Source: Frateuria soli (lineage in GTDB: Bacteria > Pseudomonadota > Gammaproteobacteria > Xanthomonadales > Rhodanobacteraceae). From it: a stretch of 64,000 nt of DNA. Positions 9,308 to 16,670 of the stretch are shown piece after piece. Where the stretch lies: positions 1,240,001 to 1,304,000 of the forward strand of contig NZ_CP088252.1 in the NCBI RefSeq assembly GCF_021117385.1, in the 5' to 3' direction. The number at the start of each line of letters is the position of its first letter. Within the stretch, counting starts at the first letter, position 1. A program made the position numbers and the translations under genes. The notes beneath the pieces were generated by a model. The model ran no database searches. It saw nothing but the letters and a program-made list of their open reading frames with translations, and had not been told where the DNA came from.

Positions 9308-9356
9308 CTCGCAATCTCCCGTGAGACACTGGTAACGATCACCAACGGAAAGGACG

Positions 9357-9971
9357 ATGCGCATCAACCTCCCCACCTGGCTCACCCTGTTCCGCGTGGC
9401 GCTGCTGCCGGTAATGGTGCTGGTGTTCTACCTGCCGTTCCGCGGGCACAACATCACCGCCGCGATCGTCTTCGTGCTGGCCGCCTTCACCGACTGGCTG
9501 GACGGCTACCTGGCGCGCCGCCTCAACCAGACCTCGGCGTTCGGGGCATTCCTGGATCCGGTGGCCGACAAGCTGATGGTCGCGGTGACGCTTTTCCTGC
9601 TGGTCGAATCGCATCGCGGCGGCTGGCCGGGCATCCTGATGGCGGTGACCGCCGCGGTCATCGTGGGCCGCGAGATCAGCATCTCGGCGCTACGCGAATG
9701 GATGGCCGAGATCGGCATGCGCGCCACGGTGAAGGTGGCGTTCGTCGGCAAGCTCAAGACCGTGATGCAGATGATCGCGCTGGTGGTGCTGATCGTGCAG
9801 CACGAGAAGGAAGCCGAGGCATTGCGGCTCTACCACATCGGTGAAGGGCTGCTGGTGATCGCCGGCGGACTGACCATCTGGTCGGGCATGCACTACCTTC
9901 GCGCGGCCTGGCCGATGCTGCGCGGCGATCCGCCGAAGCAGCCGGGTGCAGGCCGGCGCAACGAGGCTTGA
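9357..9971 (+). CDS. pgsA: CDP-diacylglycerol--glycerol-3-phosphate 3-phosphatidyltransferase
   Basis: Integral membrane enzyme that makes phosphatidylglycerol phosphate, the precursor of phosphatidylglycerol and cardiolipin. The 204-residue protein has the complete CDP-alcohol phosphatidyltransferase motif: D46, D49, G50, A53, R54, G63, D67 and D71 in DWLDGYLARRL...GAFLDPVAD. It starts MRINLPTWLTLFRVALLP and has several membrane helices. The stop codon lies inside the -35 element of the following tRNA promoter. Order uvrC-pgsA-tRNA Gly-Cys-Leu matches E. coli uvrC-pgsA-glyW-cysT-leuZ. Confidence 0.97.
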   Translation: MRINLPTWLTLFRVALLPVMVLVFYLPFRGHNITAAIVFVLAAFTDWLDGYLARRLNQTSAFGAFLDPVADKLMVAVTLFLLVESHRGGWPGILMAVTAAVIVGREISISALREWMAEIGMRATVKVAFVGKLKTVMQMIALVVLIVQHEKEAEALRLYHIGEGLLVIAGGLTIWSGMHYLRAAWPMLRGDPPKQPGAGRRNEA

Positions 9972-9995
9972 CGAGTTCGTTTTCGCCGCTAAAAT
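9968..9995 (+). promoter_or_regulatory. Promoter of the first tRNA-Gly
   Basis: TTGACG (9968-9973) and TAAAAT (9990-9995) with a 16-base spacer, the best sigma-70 match near any gene here. The -35 box overlaps the pgsA stop codon (9969-9971). The predicted start is near 10002, 7 bases before the mature tRNA. Confidence 0.65.
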
Positions 9996-10008
9996 GCGCG
10001 GCTCCGAT

Positions 10009-10084
<76 letters not shown>

Positions 10085-10093
10085 AAGTTCCTT

Positions 10094-10120
10094 CGAAGCC
10101 CCGGCCATGCCGGGGCTTCG
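10094..10120 (+). terminator. GC-rich hairpin after tRNA-Gly copy 1
   Basis: A perfect 12-bp stem (10094-10105 with 10109-10120) and a 3-base loop, followed by CCGTTT. The U-tract is short, so it may work as a processing or stabilising hairpin rather than a full terminator. Confidence 0.5.
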
Positions 10121-10170
10121 CCGTTTCCGGCGGCGTGCCTTGGAAACATGCAGGAACAGCGCTGGAGGCC

Positions 10171-10198
10171 TTCACATCCGGCCGCGTTCTGCTATCCT
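10171..10198 (+). promoter_or_regulatory. Promoter of the second tRNA-Gly
   Basis: TTCACA (10171-10176), a 16-base spacer and TATCCT (10193-10198) preceded by TGC, an extended -10. The predicted start is a few bases before the tRNA at 10212. It implies the second copy is transcribed independently. Confidence 0.5.
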
Positions 10199-10211
10199 TT
10201 CCGACTCTGAT

Positions 10212-10287
<76 letters not shown>

Positions 10288-10294
10288 GTTTCCG

Positions 10295-10327
10295 CAAAAC
10301 CTCGGACCACCGGGGTTTTGTTTTTTT
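10295..10327 (+). terminator. Rho-independent terminator after tRNA-Gly copy 2
   Basis: CAAAACCTCGG (10295-10305) pairs with CCGGGGTTTTG (10310-10320) and is followed by seven T residues. Confidence 0.8.
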
Positions 10328-10360
10328 AGGCGGACCGCGGCGACGCGGTCCGTGCGCGAT

Positions 10361-10434
10361 GGCCAGGTGGCAGAGTGGTCATGCAGCGGCCTGCAAAGCC
10401 GTGTACGCCGGTTCGATTCCGACCCTGGCCTCCA
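10361..10434 (+). tRNA. tRNA-Cys (GCA)
   Basis: A 74-base cloverleaf with encoded CCA: acceptor GGCCAGG pairing with CCTGGCC, anticodon loop CTGCAAA (anticodon GCA), T loop TTCGATT. Its place between Gly and Leu tRNAs matches E. coli cysT. Confidence 0.97.
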
Positions 10435-10447
10435 TTGCGCGAACGTT

Positions 10448-10474
10448 AAAGGCCCGCCACCGGCGGGTCTTTTC
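10448..10474 (+). terminator. Terminator after tRNA-Cys
   Basis: AAAGGCCCGCC, loop ACC, then GGCGGGTCTTT and a T-rich tail (TTTTCGTTT): 11 base pairs including one G-T. Confidence 0.65.
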
Positions 10475-10593
10475 GTTTGGCGGGCTTCGAGGCCGTAGGC
10501 GCCGCGCCTGTGGAGGCCGTTCCCGGCAGCTCGCCGTCCCCTTGCCAAGCGCGCTCCCGCAAAGGCAGGCGGGTGCTACGATCCCTGCCTTAT

Positions 10594-10680
10594 GCCCGGA
10601 TGGCGAAACTGGTAGACGCAAGGGACTTAAAATCCCTCACCCTCGCGGGTATGCGGGTTCGACCCCCGCTCCGGGCACCA
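10594..10680 (+). tRNA. tRNA-Leu (TAA)
   Basis: An 87-base class II tRNA with encoded CCA: acceptor GCCCGGA pairing with TCCGGGC, anticodon loop CTTAAAA (anticodon TAA) and a long variable arm after the anticodon stem. A TGC-TACGAT extended -10 lies at 10574-10582. It corresponds to leuZ of E. coli by position and anticodon. Confidence 0.97.
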
Positions 10681-10696
10681 TCGACGATTCGCATCC

Positions 10697-11152
10697 ATGT
10701 CCAATCCGCACATCTCCGATACCAAGGGCCGCTACGACGTTGGCTCTCTGGCTGCGCGCGAGTCCCGGCCCGGAGACGGGGATCCGGCTGCCCCGAGCGC
10801 ATTGACCGTCCTGCTGGTCGAGGACGACGTGCTCATCCGCATGGATGCCGTCGACATGCTGCGGGGGCTTGGTTACCAGGTCCTGGAGGCGGAATACGGC
10901 CCGGATGCGCTGGTGCAGCTTCGCGAACGGTCTATCGACGTCCTGGTGACCGACGTGGGGTTGCCCGGGATGTCGGGCACCGAGCTCGCCGAGCGCGCCC
11001 GCCAGCTGCAGCCGGGCATCGGGCTGGTTTTCGCCACCGGCGATACCGAACTGGAAAGCCGGAAAGGGCGGCCCCGTGCCGCGATCCTTTGCAAGCCTTA
11101 CGACAGCGCGAGCCTGGGCGAGAGCGTGCGCCGCGCATTGGCGCATCCCTGA
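10697..11152 (+). CDS. Stand-alone receiver-domain response regulator
   Basis: A 151-residue protein: a poorly ordered N-terminal 35 residues, then one CheY-like receiver with acidic pair E42/D43-D44, phospho-acceptor D86 (in LVTDVGLPGMSG), a TGD segment and the conserved lysine of CKPYD. There is no output domain, so it probably acts through protein contacts or in a phosphorelay. It starts 16 bases after the tRNA-Leu CCA end, where E. coli has uvrY on the far side of the cluster, but it is not a UvrY homologue because it lacks the HTH. The partner kinase is not visible. Confidence 0.85.
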   Translation: MSNPHISDTKGRYDVGSLAARESRPGDGDPAAPSALTVLLVEDDVLIRMDAVDMLRGLGYQVLEAEYGPDALVQLRERSIDVLVTDVGLPGMSGTELAERARQLQPGIGLVFATGDTELESRKGRPRAAILCKPYDSASLGESVRRALAHP

Positions 11153-11226
11153 GAACGCCCAGAAGAAAGCCGGCACCGCGCTTGCGCATCGGTGCCGGCT
11201 GGTCTGGCATCGCGTGGATGCCGTAT

Positions 11227-11578
<352 letters not shown>

Positions 11579-11656
11579 GGGGAAGATCTGAGCTGGTCAG
11601 TCGAACAAGTATATGGGGCTGGCACGGCGCGCTTCAATGCGCATATGCAGGCCCGT

Positions 11657-12148
11657 TCAGGCCTCGCGGTTGTGGGCGCGCATGGTGCGCTGCTTCTCGC
11701 GCTGCCAGTCGCGTTCCTTCTCGGCATCGCGCTTGTCGTGCGCCTGTTTGCCGCGCGCCAGGCCGATCTCGACCTTCACCTTGTTGCCTTTCCAGTACAT
11801 TGCGATCGGCACCAGCGTGTAGCCCTTGCGCTCGACCGCGCCGATCAGCTGGTCGATCTCCTGCTTGTGGAGCAGCAGCTTGCGCGTGCGCCGGTCCTCG
11901 GCGATAACGTGGGTCGAGGCGCTGATCAACGGCGGGATCGAGGTGCCCACCAGGAAGATCTCGCCCTTTAGCACGACCGCGTAACCATCGCCGAAATTGA
12001 TCCGCCCGGCACGCAGCGCCTTCAACTCCCAGCCCTGCAGCGCGATGCCTGCCTCGTAGCGCTGGTCGATGTGGTACTCGTGGCGGGCGCGCTTGTTGAG
12101 CGCGATAGTGCCGCCGGCGTGTTTGTCCTTGTCCTTCGCTTTTGCCAT
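11657..12148 (-). CDS. smpB: SsrA-binding protein
   Basis: Binds the tRNA-like domain of tmRNA and delivers it to stalled ribosomes. The 163-residue protein has the family core NKRARHEYHIDQRYEAGI, LQGWELKALRAGR and the C-terminal basic tail RDAEKERDWQREKQRTMRAH. The start at 12148 (MAKAKDKDKHAGG) gives normal length; longer frames upstream have no family match. It is divergent from ratA, with 67 bases between start codons, and upstream of ssrA. Confidence 0.97.
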   Translation of the reverse strand: MAKAKDKDKHAGGTIALNKRARHEYHIDQRYEAGIALQGWELKALRAGRINFGDGYAVVLKGEIFLVGTSIPPLISASTHVIAEDRRTRKLLLHKQEIDQLIGAVERKGYTLVPIAMYWKGNKVKVEIGLARGKQAHDKRDAEKERDWQREKQRTMRAHNREA

Positions 12149-12215
12149 GTCCGCTAGACTTGCGCCTTTGCGGTGCGCCGGAAGCCGTCGCACCCGAATG
12201 ATGGAAGAGGTAGCC

Positions 12216-12644
12216 GTGATCGAAATCCGACGAAGCGCCCTGGTCAATTACACGCCGGCGCAAATGTTCGATCTGGTCAACGACGTGGAAGCATACCCAA
12301 AGCGCTTCGCCTGGTGTGCCGGTGCGCAGGTGATAGAGCGCGAGGGCGACGTGCTGGTGGCGCGGCTGGACCTGAAGTACGCCGGCCTCAGGCAGAGCTT
12401 CACCACCCGCAATGCGACCGAACCTCCGCACCGGCTGCACATGCGTCTGGTGGAAGGGCCGTTCCGCAGCCTGAACGGTTTATGGGAGTTCGTCGCGCTG
12501 GGCGACACGGGTTGCAAGATCGCCTTCGCGCTGGACTTCGAGTACGTGGGACTGGGCGCTTCCGCCATCAAGCTCGGGTTTCAGGCGCTGGCGAGCAAGA
12601 TGGTCGACGACTTTGGTCGCGAGGCCCGGCGCACGTATGGCTGA
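12216..12644 (+). CDS. ratA: RatA-family START/SRPBCC protein (CoQ10-type)
   Basis: A 142-residue protein of the Coq10/RatA polyketide-cyclase-like family: IEIRRSALVNYTPAQMFDLVNDVEAYPKR splits into the typical SALV-YTPAQMFDLVNDVE core, followed by FAWC and LRQSFTTRN, with C-terminal FQALASKMVDDFGREA. In E. coli RatA was described as a ribosome-association toxin; the family more broadly binds ubiquinone-type lipids, so toxin activity should not be assumed. GGAAGAGG at 12203-12210 decides the GTG start. It overlaps rnfH by 8 bases. The block smpB-ratA-rnfH-bamE-recN matches E. coli order. Confidence 0.92.
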   Translation: MIEIRRSALVNYTPAQMFDLVNDVEAYPKRFAWCAGAQVIEREGDVLVARLDLKYAGLRQSFTTRNATEPPHRLHMRLVEGPFRSLNGLWEFVALGDTGCKIAFALDFEYVGLGASAIKLGFQALASKMVDDFGREARRTYG

Positions 12645-12903
12645 GATCGCGGTGGAGGTGGTACTGGCGCTGCCTGGGCGCACACTGCGCAGGCGGCTGG
12701 TGCTGGGTGCCGGTTCGACCGCGGGCGACGCGGTCGCGGCGGTGGATCTGGGTGAAGACGGGATGCTGGTCGATCCGCAACGGCTGGGCATCTTCGGCCA
12801 TCGCGTGCCGCCGGGCCATCCGCTGCGCGACGGCGATCGGGTGGAGGTCTATCGGTCGCTGCTGGTCGATCCGAAGGAGGCGCGGCGTCGCCGCGCCAGA
12901 TGA
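12637..12903 (+). CDS. rnfH: RnfH family protein (UPF0125)
   Basis: A small ubiquitin-like (beta-grasp) protein of 88 residues, E. coli RatB/YfjF type. The family hallmarks are IAVEVVLALP near the start, DGMLVDPQRLGIFGHRV, and the C-terminal LRDGDRVEVYRSLLVDPKEARRRRA. The function is unknown; despite the name it need not work with the Rnf complex. The start lies inside ratA. It ends 3 bases from the convergent bamE stop. Confidence 0.92.
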   Translation: MAEIAVEVVLALPGRTLRRRLVLGAGSTAGDAVAAVDLGEDGMLVDPQRLGIFGHRVPPGHPLRDGDRVEVYRSLLVDPKEARRRRAR

Positions 12904-12906
12904 GGC

Positions 12907-13356
12907 TCAGCGCGTGCCGCCTTCAGGCGGCGTCATACCGCCGTCTTCGGTTCCGCCGTTGCTCTTGTCGCCCTGGGTCTCGTCCACCGGATAGGTGACG
13001 TGGTACTTCTTGCTGTCCTCGAGCATCTTCTCCGGATCCTGCGCGAAGAAGTCGCCGTCGGTACGCACCAGCGTGTCGTTGTTGAAGGTCAGCGTGAAGG
13101 TGCGGATCTTGATCTTGCCGCCGCGGTGCTGCTGGGTGGACACGTAGTCCCACCGGTTCTGGTTGAACGGCGTGTGCACCGAGGGCGAGCCCAGCAGCAC
13201 CAGTACCTGGTGCTTGGTCATGCCCGGCTTGAGCTGATCGACGTCCTTCTTGTCGAGGAAGTTTCCTTGCTGCACGTCGGGAACATAGACCAGCCCGCAG
13301 CCCACCAGCGAGAGCGCCAGCATGGCGGAACCGAGCGTGCGAATCAGCTTGTGCAT
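12907..13356 (-). CDS. bamE: Outer-membrane protein assembly factor BamE (lipoprotein)
   Basis: Lipoprotein of the BAM complex that folds beta-barrels into the outer membrane. It has 149 residues, with a lipoprotein signal ending LSLVGC (Cys20), then YVPDVQQGNFLDKKDVDQLKPGM, the repeat-prone LLGSP turn and the NRWDYV strand typical of SmpA/BamE. The C-terminal tail beyond about residue 125 is acidic and Gly-rich and is longer than in E. coli (113 residues). It is divergent from fur. Confidence 0.95.
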   Translation of the reverse strand: MHKLIRTLGSAMLALSLVGCGLVYVPDVQQGNFLDKKDVDQLKPGMTKHQVLVLLGSPSVHTPFNQNRWDYVSTQQHRGGKIKIRTFTLTFNNDTLVRTDGDFFAQDPEKMLEDSKKYHVTYPVDETQGDKSNGGTEDGGMTPPEGGTR

Positions 13357-13429
13357 GCGTGTTTGCGTCCGGATCGTGAAGGTGTCGATGATACACTAAC
13401 GGCTTTGGTACGCCGTGCGGGAGCTTGCT

Positions 13430-13846
13430 ATGGAACAGGAAACCAGAGAGCTGCGCCGGGTCGGCCTGAAGGTCACCCACCCGCGCATGCGGATCCTGCA
13501 GATCTTCGAGGAGGAGGGCGTCCAGCATCTCACCGCCGAAGACGTCTACAAGAAGCTGCTTGCCGAACAGGAAGACATCGGCCTGGCCACCGTCTACCGC
13601 GTGCTTACCCAGTTCGAAGCCGCGGGCATCGTGGTCAAGCACAATTTCGAAGGCGGCCAGGCCGTCTACGAGCTCGACCGCGGGCAGCACCACGACCACA
13701 TGATCGACGTAGACAGCGGGAAGGTCATCGAGTTCGTCAGCGAGGAGATCGAGCGGCTGCAGAAGGAAATCGCCGCCAAGCACGGCTACGTGCTGGAAGA
13801 CCACAGCCTGGTGCTGTACGTGCGACCCAAGGGCAAGTCGCGCTGA
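13430..13846 (+). CDS. fur: Ferric uptake regulator
   Basis: Iron-responsive repressor. The 138-residue protein has an N-terminal winged helix (GLKVTHPRMRILQIF; LATVYRVLTQFEAAGIV) and a metal-binding dimerisation half with HHDH at 87-90. The CxxC pair of E. coli Fur is absent: the stretch reads MIDVDSGKVIEF, like the Pseudomonas-type Fur, so no structural zinc site of that kind is expected. The ATG at 13430 has GGGAG 6 bases upstream. A weak TACACT -10 at 13392-13397 lies in the 73-base gap to bamE; I see no clear Fur box. Confidence 0.95.
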   Translation: MEQETRELRRVGLKVTHPRMRILQIFEEEGVQHLTAEDVYKKLLAEQEDIGLATVYRVLTQFEAAGIVVKHNFEGGQAVYELDRGQHHDHMIDVDSGKVIEFVSEEIERLQKEIAAKHGYVLEDHSLVLYVRPKGKSR

Positions 13847-13856
13847 CCTCCGGCTC

Positions 13857-13882
13857 GTAGGAGCCCGCTTGCGGGCAATGCC
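13857..13882 (+). repeat. REP palindrome of GTAG type
   Basis: GTAG followed by GAGCCCGCTTGCGGGC, then AATGCC, beginning 11 bases after the fur stop. It closely matches the copies at 30283 and 30333. It can form a GCCCGC/GCGGGC hairpin and may define the fur mRNA 3' end. Confidence 0.6.
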
Positions 13883-13905
13883 CTTCTTCCCGATTGAACC
13901 GAAAA

Positions 13906-13930
13906 CATCGCCGGCAAGCAGGCCTTGAGG
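13906..13930 (-). repeat. Decayed inverted REP copy
   Basis: The sequence CATCGCCGGCAAGCAGGCCT and five following bases match the inverted REP unit with several substitutions. With 13857-13882 it forms an old head-to-head pair like the intact one at 30283-30358. Confidence 0.4.
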
Positions 13931-13938
13931 GGATGTGC

Positions 13939-13977
13939 AAAAAAAAAGCCGCGGGAGGACTCCTGTCCACCCACGGC
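13939..13977 (-). terminator. Strong minus-strand rho-independent terminator
   Basis: On the minus strand GCCGTGGGTGGAC, loop AGGA, then GTCCTCCCGCGGC form a 13-position stem with one T-T mismatch and one G-T pair, followed by nine T residues. It lies 205 bases beyond the stop of the minus-strand kinase gene. Confidence 0.85.
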
Positions 13978-14150
13978 TGATCCGTTACCACGCAGCGCCT
14001 CGGCAGTGCGAATTGCTCGCTGGCCGGGTTGCGCCGTTGGTACCGGCGGAACGGCATCCTGCCGTCCTTCGTGGCCACCGTCCCCACGGTGACCACGGCA
14101 CGCCATCTTGCGATGGCGGCTCCCCCACATCGATGGACCGATGCTAACGA
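13939..14150 (-). ncRNA. Candidate structured small RNA or 3' UTR, hairpin-rich
   Basis: This intergenic stretch (13847-14181, 335 bases) has no convincing gene but on the minus strand reads as consecutive hairpins. They are CGCCATC-GCAA-GATGGCG (14118-14101), a 10-bp stem with loop GGGG (14095-14072), ACGGCA-GGA-TGCCGT (14065-14051), CGCCG-7 bases-CGGCG (14048-14032), a 4-bp stem (14020-14008), then a terminator with AGGA in its loop. Seven GGA motifs occur, two of them in perfect hairpin loops, which is the arrangement of RNAs that titrate CsrA/RsmA. The 5' end is a guess, and it could instead be the 3' UTR of the kinase mRNA. No Rfam family is recognised by eye. Confidence 0.5.
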
Positions 14151-14181
14151 CCTGTTCACGGTTGCGGTATTGGAAAAATTC

Positions 14182-15792
14182 CTATGCCAGCCGACCCGGC
14201 TCACGTCCGGGCATGCTGCCCCGCAACAAAATCCGCAGATGGACGCCCTGCCGGTCCGGCCGCAGCCGGAACAGGCCGCCCAGCGAGGTGACGCGGTCGC
14301 GCATGCCCTGCAGGCCGCGGCCGCCACGAGGCAGCCGGCTGGGCAGGCCCACGCCGTCGTCACGTATGTCGAGCAGGGTCAGCATCACGCCGTGGCGCTC
14401 GCCGATCCGCAGGCGCAGGCGGAACTCGCTGGCCTGGGCATGCTTGACCGCATTGGTCGCGCTTTCCTGTACCAGTCGGTACACCGCGATGCGGGTGTCC
14501 TCGTCGAGCAGCCGCGGGTCGCCGCGCATGTCGGTGTGGAAGACGATGCCGGCGGTAGTCAGCAGGTCGCGGATCGGGCCCTCGTCCAGTGCGCGCAGCA
14601 AGCCGAACTCGTCCAGCACGGCCGGGCGAAGGTCGTCCAGCAGGCGGTGCAGGGCGCGGCGCATGTAACCCAGGATGGTGTTGATCGAGACGCTGATGTC
14701 CTCCAGCCCGGCCTGGCGGAGGCGCACCTGCGCCAGCTTCATATGGGTCTGGATGGCGGTGATGTTCTGCCCCAGCTCGTCGTGCAGTTCGGCGGCCATG
14801 TGCCGGCGCTGGTTTTCCTCCGCCTGCAGGTTGCCGCGGGCCGCATCGCGAAGCTGGCGCGCCAGCTGGTCCAGGCGGCGGTTGACTGCGCCCAGATAGA
14901 CGTTCTGCTCGGCCACCCGCTCGCTGCTGCGGCGCAGGGCATCGGTGGCCGCGCCGAGCATCAGCGCGCCGGTACCGGCAACGGCCAGGAAGAGGTAACC
15001 GGCGGCGTTGTGCGTGTGGCCCGGTTGGTGGTCGACCGCGGTCATGCCCAGGCACGAGATCAGCATGGCCAGCGTCGCCCCGCGCCAGCCATGGCGGAAC
15101 GCGAAGAACAGCACGGGCGCAAGCGAAAGGACGCGGGCGAATTCCGGCTGCGGCGCGGCATGCTGGGAGAGCATCAGCAGTAGCGTCATCGCCGGCAGCA
15201 TCACCAGCAACCCGTCCATCACCAGGCTGGCCACCATCTTCCGGTCGGGCCGCGCGCGCAGCAGCATGATCGACAGCGGCGCGATCAGCAGGACGCCCAG
15301 GTAGTTGCCCAGCAGCTCGCGCCCGAGCGCGCGCGCCATCGCCGCAGGTGCGGCGGTCTGGTGCAGCAATGCCAGCAGCACCGCGTCGGCGGCGGCCACC
15401 GATCCGACCACCAGCACCGCCGAGAGCAGCAAACGGGTGGCTTCTTCCGGGTCGCGCAGGCTGGCGTGCAGGTTCACCCGGCGCAGCAGCCACAGGCCCA
15501 CCGCCATGATCAATGGCTCGGGCAGGTCGCCGATGACGAAGGTTTCCCAGCCCAGCGGCAAGCCCGAGCGAAGGTCCAGGATCACGGTCGCGGCCAGCTC
15601 CAGGCCCAGCAGCCAGATCCACTGCCGCACCGGCACGATCAGCAGTGCAGCGAAGCGCAGCCCGAAAGGCAGCATCCAGTACGGTTGCTGCGTGGGCAGC
15701 AACGCCAGCCACAGCACCACATAGACAATGCCCAGCAGGGGGCCGGAGGCGGGCAGGGAGAAGGGCTTCGAACGCATCCGGCGATGGTACAT
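14182..15792 (-). CDS. MASE1-like membrane sensor histidine kinase (NarX/UhpB/DesK type)
   Basis: A 536-residue kinase. About 8-10 hydrophobic segments over residues 12-285 form a MASE1-type membrane sensor, then a coiled segment, a HisKA_3 dimerisation helix with phospho-acceptor His337 in RRHMAAELHDELGQNI, and an HATPase domain with ESATNAVKHA and GRGLQGMRDRV. This kinase class pairs with NarL/FixJ regulators; the divergent gene at 15954 is one, so the two probably form a two-component system. The signal is unknown. An alternative start 15 bases in (MRSKPFSLP) is possible. Confidence 0.88.
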   Translation of the reverse strand: MYHRRMRSKPFSLPASGPLLGIVYVVLWLALLPTQQPYWMLPFGLRFAALLIVPVRQWIWLLGLELAATVILDLRSGLPLGWETFVIGDLPEPLIMAVGLWLLRRVNLHASLRDPEEATRLLLSAVLVVGSVAAADAVLLALLHQTAAPAAMARALGRELLGNYLGVLLIAPLSIMLLRARPDRKMVASLVMDGLLVMLPAMTLLLMLSQHAAPQPEFARVLSLAPVLFFAFRHGWRGATLAMLISCLGMTAVDHQPGHTHNAAGYLFLAVAGTGALMLGAATDALRRSSERVAEQNVYLGAVNRRLDQLARQLRDAARGNLQAEENQRRHMAAELHDELGQNITAIQTHMKLAQVRLRQAGLEDISVSINTILGYMRRALHRLLDDLRPAVLDEFGLLRALDEGPIRDLLTTAGIVFHTDMRGDPRLLDEDTRIAVYRLVQESATNAVKHAQASEFRLRLRIGERHGVMLTLLDIRDDGVGLPSRLPRGGRGLQGMRDRVTSLGGLFRLRPDRQGVHLRILLRGSMPGREPGRLA

Positions 15793-15953
15793 GCGACTGT
15801 CGCCTGCTCAGCGCGCGGCGCGTGTTCTGGGCAGGGGCGGCCGCTCTCTTATAGACTCGGGCGGCCGGGCCGGACGCGGGGGCGTCCGAAGCGGACGGGG
15901 TCGTCTCTCATGGCCCGCGCGCCGCCCGAAACAAGGCATGTCAGCGGGGCACC

Positions 15954-16592
15954 ATGTTCAGTATCGTTCTGGTCGACGACCACGCCATCGTCCGCGAGGG
16001 CTTCAAGCGGCTCATCGAGCTCGAGCCGGACCTGGAAGTGATCGCCGAGTGCCGATGCGCCGACGACGCGGTGGAAGCGATCAATCAGCGCCGGCCGGAC
16101 CTGGTCGCACTGGATCTCTCATTGCCCGACGGCAGCGGCTTGCCGCTGATCGAGCACCTGCACAGCCTGGCGCCGGACACCCACATCGTGGTGCTCAGCA
16201 TGCACGACGGCGAGCCCTACGTGTCCGAGGCGCTGCGCCGCGGCGCCAGCGGCTACGTCACCAAGGGCGCCGCGCCGGAGGAACTGGTGGCGGGCCTGCG
16301 CCAGGTGATGCAGGGCGAGACGTTCCTGAGTTCGGACCTGCGCCAGCGTCGTGCCGAGCGGCCCAGCGAGGCGCTCGATCCGGTCAACCGGCTGACCGCG
16401 CGCGAGCGCGAGGTGTTCCTGCTGCTCGCCGCGGGGAAGGCGCCCAAGCAGGTCGCGGCGGTGCTCGGGGTGGGGCAGAAGACCATCTACATCCATCGGG
16501 CGAGCCTGATGGGCAAGCTTGGCGCCGGCTCGGAACTGGACCTGTACCGGATGGCCAGCGAGCGCGGACTGTTGTCCGAGCGCAAGAACTGA
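15954..16592 (+). CDS. NarL/FixJ-family response regulator
   Basis: A DNA-binding regulator of 212 residues: receiver domain with D8/D9, phospho-acceptor D54 in VALDLSLPDGSG, and K104-type lysine in YVTKGAAPEEL; linker; C-terminal LuxR HTH (LTAREREVFLLLAAGKAPKQVA, VGQKTIYIHRASLMGKLG). It is divergent from the kinase at 14182, with 161 bases between them that should carry both promoters; a TTATAGA element at 15849-15855 is the only -10-like sequence I noticed. UhpA/NarL-like by architecture; target genes are unknown. Confidence 0.9.
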   Translation: MFSIVLVDDHAIVREGFKRLIELEPDLEVIAECRCADDAVEAINQRRPDLVALDLSLPDGSGLPLIEHLHSLAPDTHIVVLSMHDGEPYVSEALRRGASGYVTKGAAPEELVAGLRQVMQGETFLSSDLRQRRAERPSEALDPVNRLTAREREVFLLLAAGKAPKQVAAVLGVGQKTIYIHRASLMGKLGAGSELDLYRMASERGLLSERKN

Positions 16593-16670
16593 TCAACGCG
16601 AAGCAGTGGACGGGGCTCCGGCCCTCCGCTTCCGATGCCCGGGTGGGTTGCCCGCGCTGCGTGAACCGCC

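Noticed and set aside
12216-12903. ratA-rnfH as a toxin-antitoxin module
   Set aside because: The family is widespread and linked to lipid binding; the genes sit in a conserved housekeeping block, and an antitoxin role for the second gene is not supported.
13786-14363. Small open frames inside the fur-kinase gap
   Set aside because: The frames translate through the terminator hairpin and its T-run (giving Phe repeats) and have no ribosome site; the RNA structure explains the sequence better.
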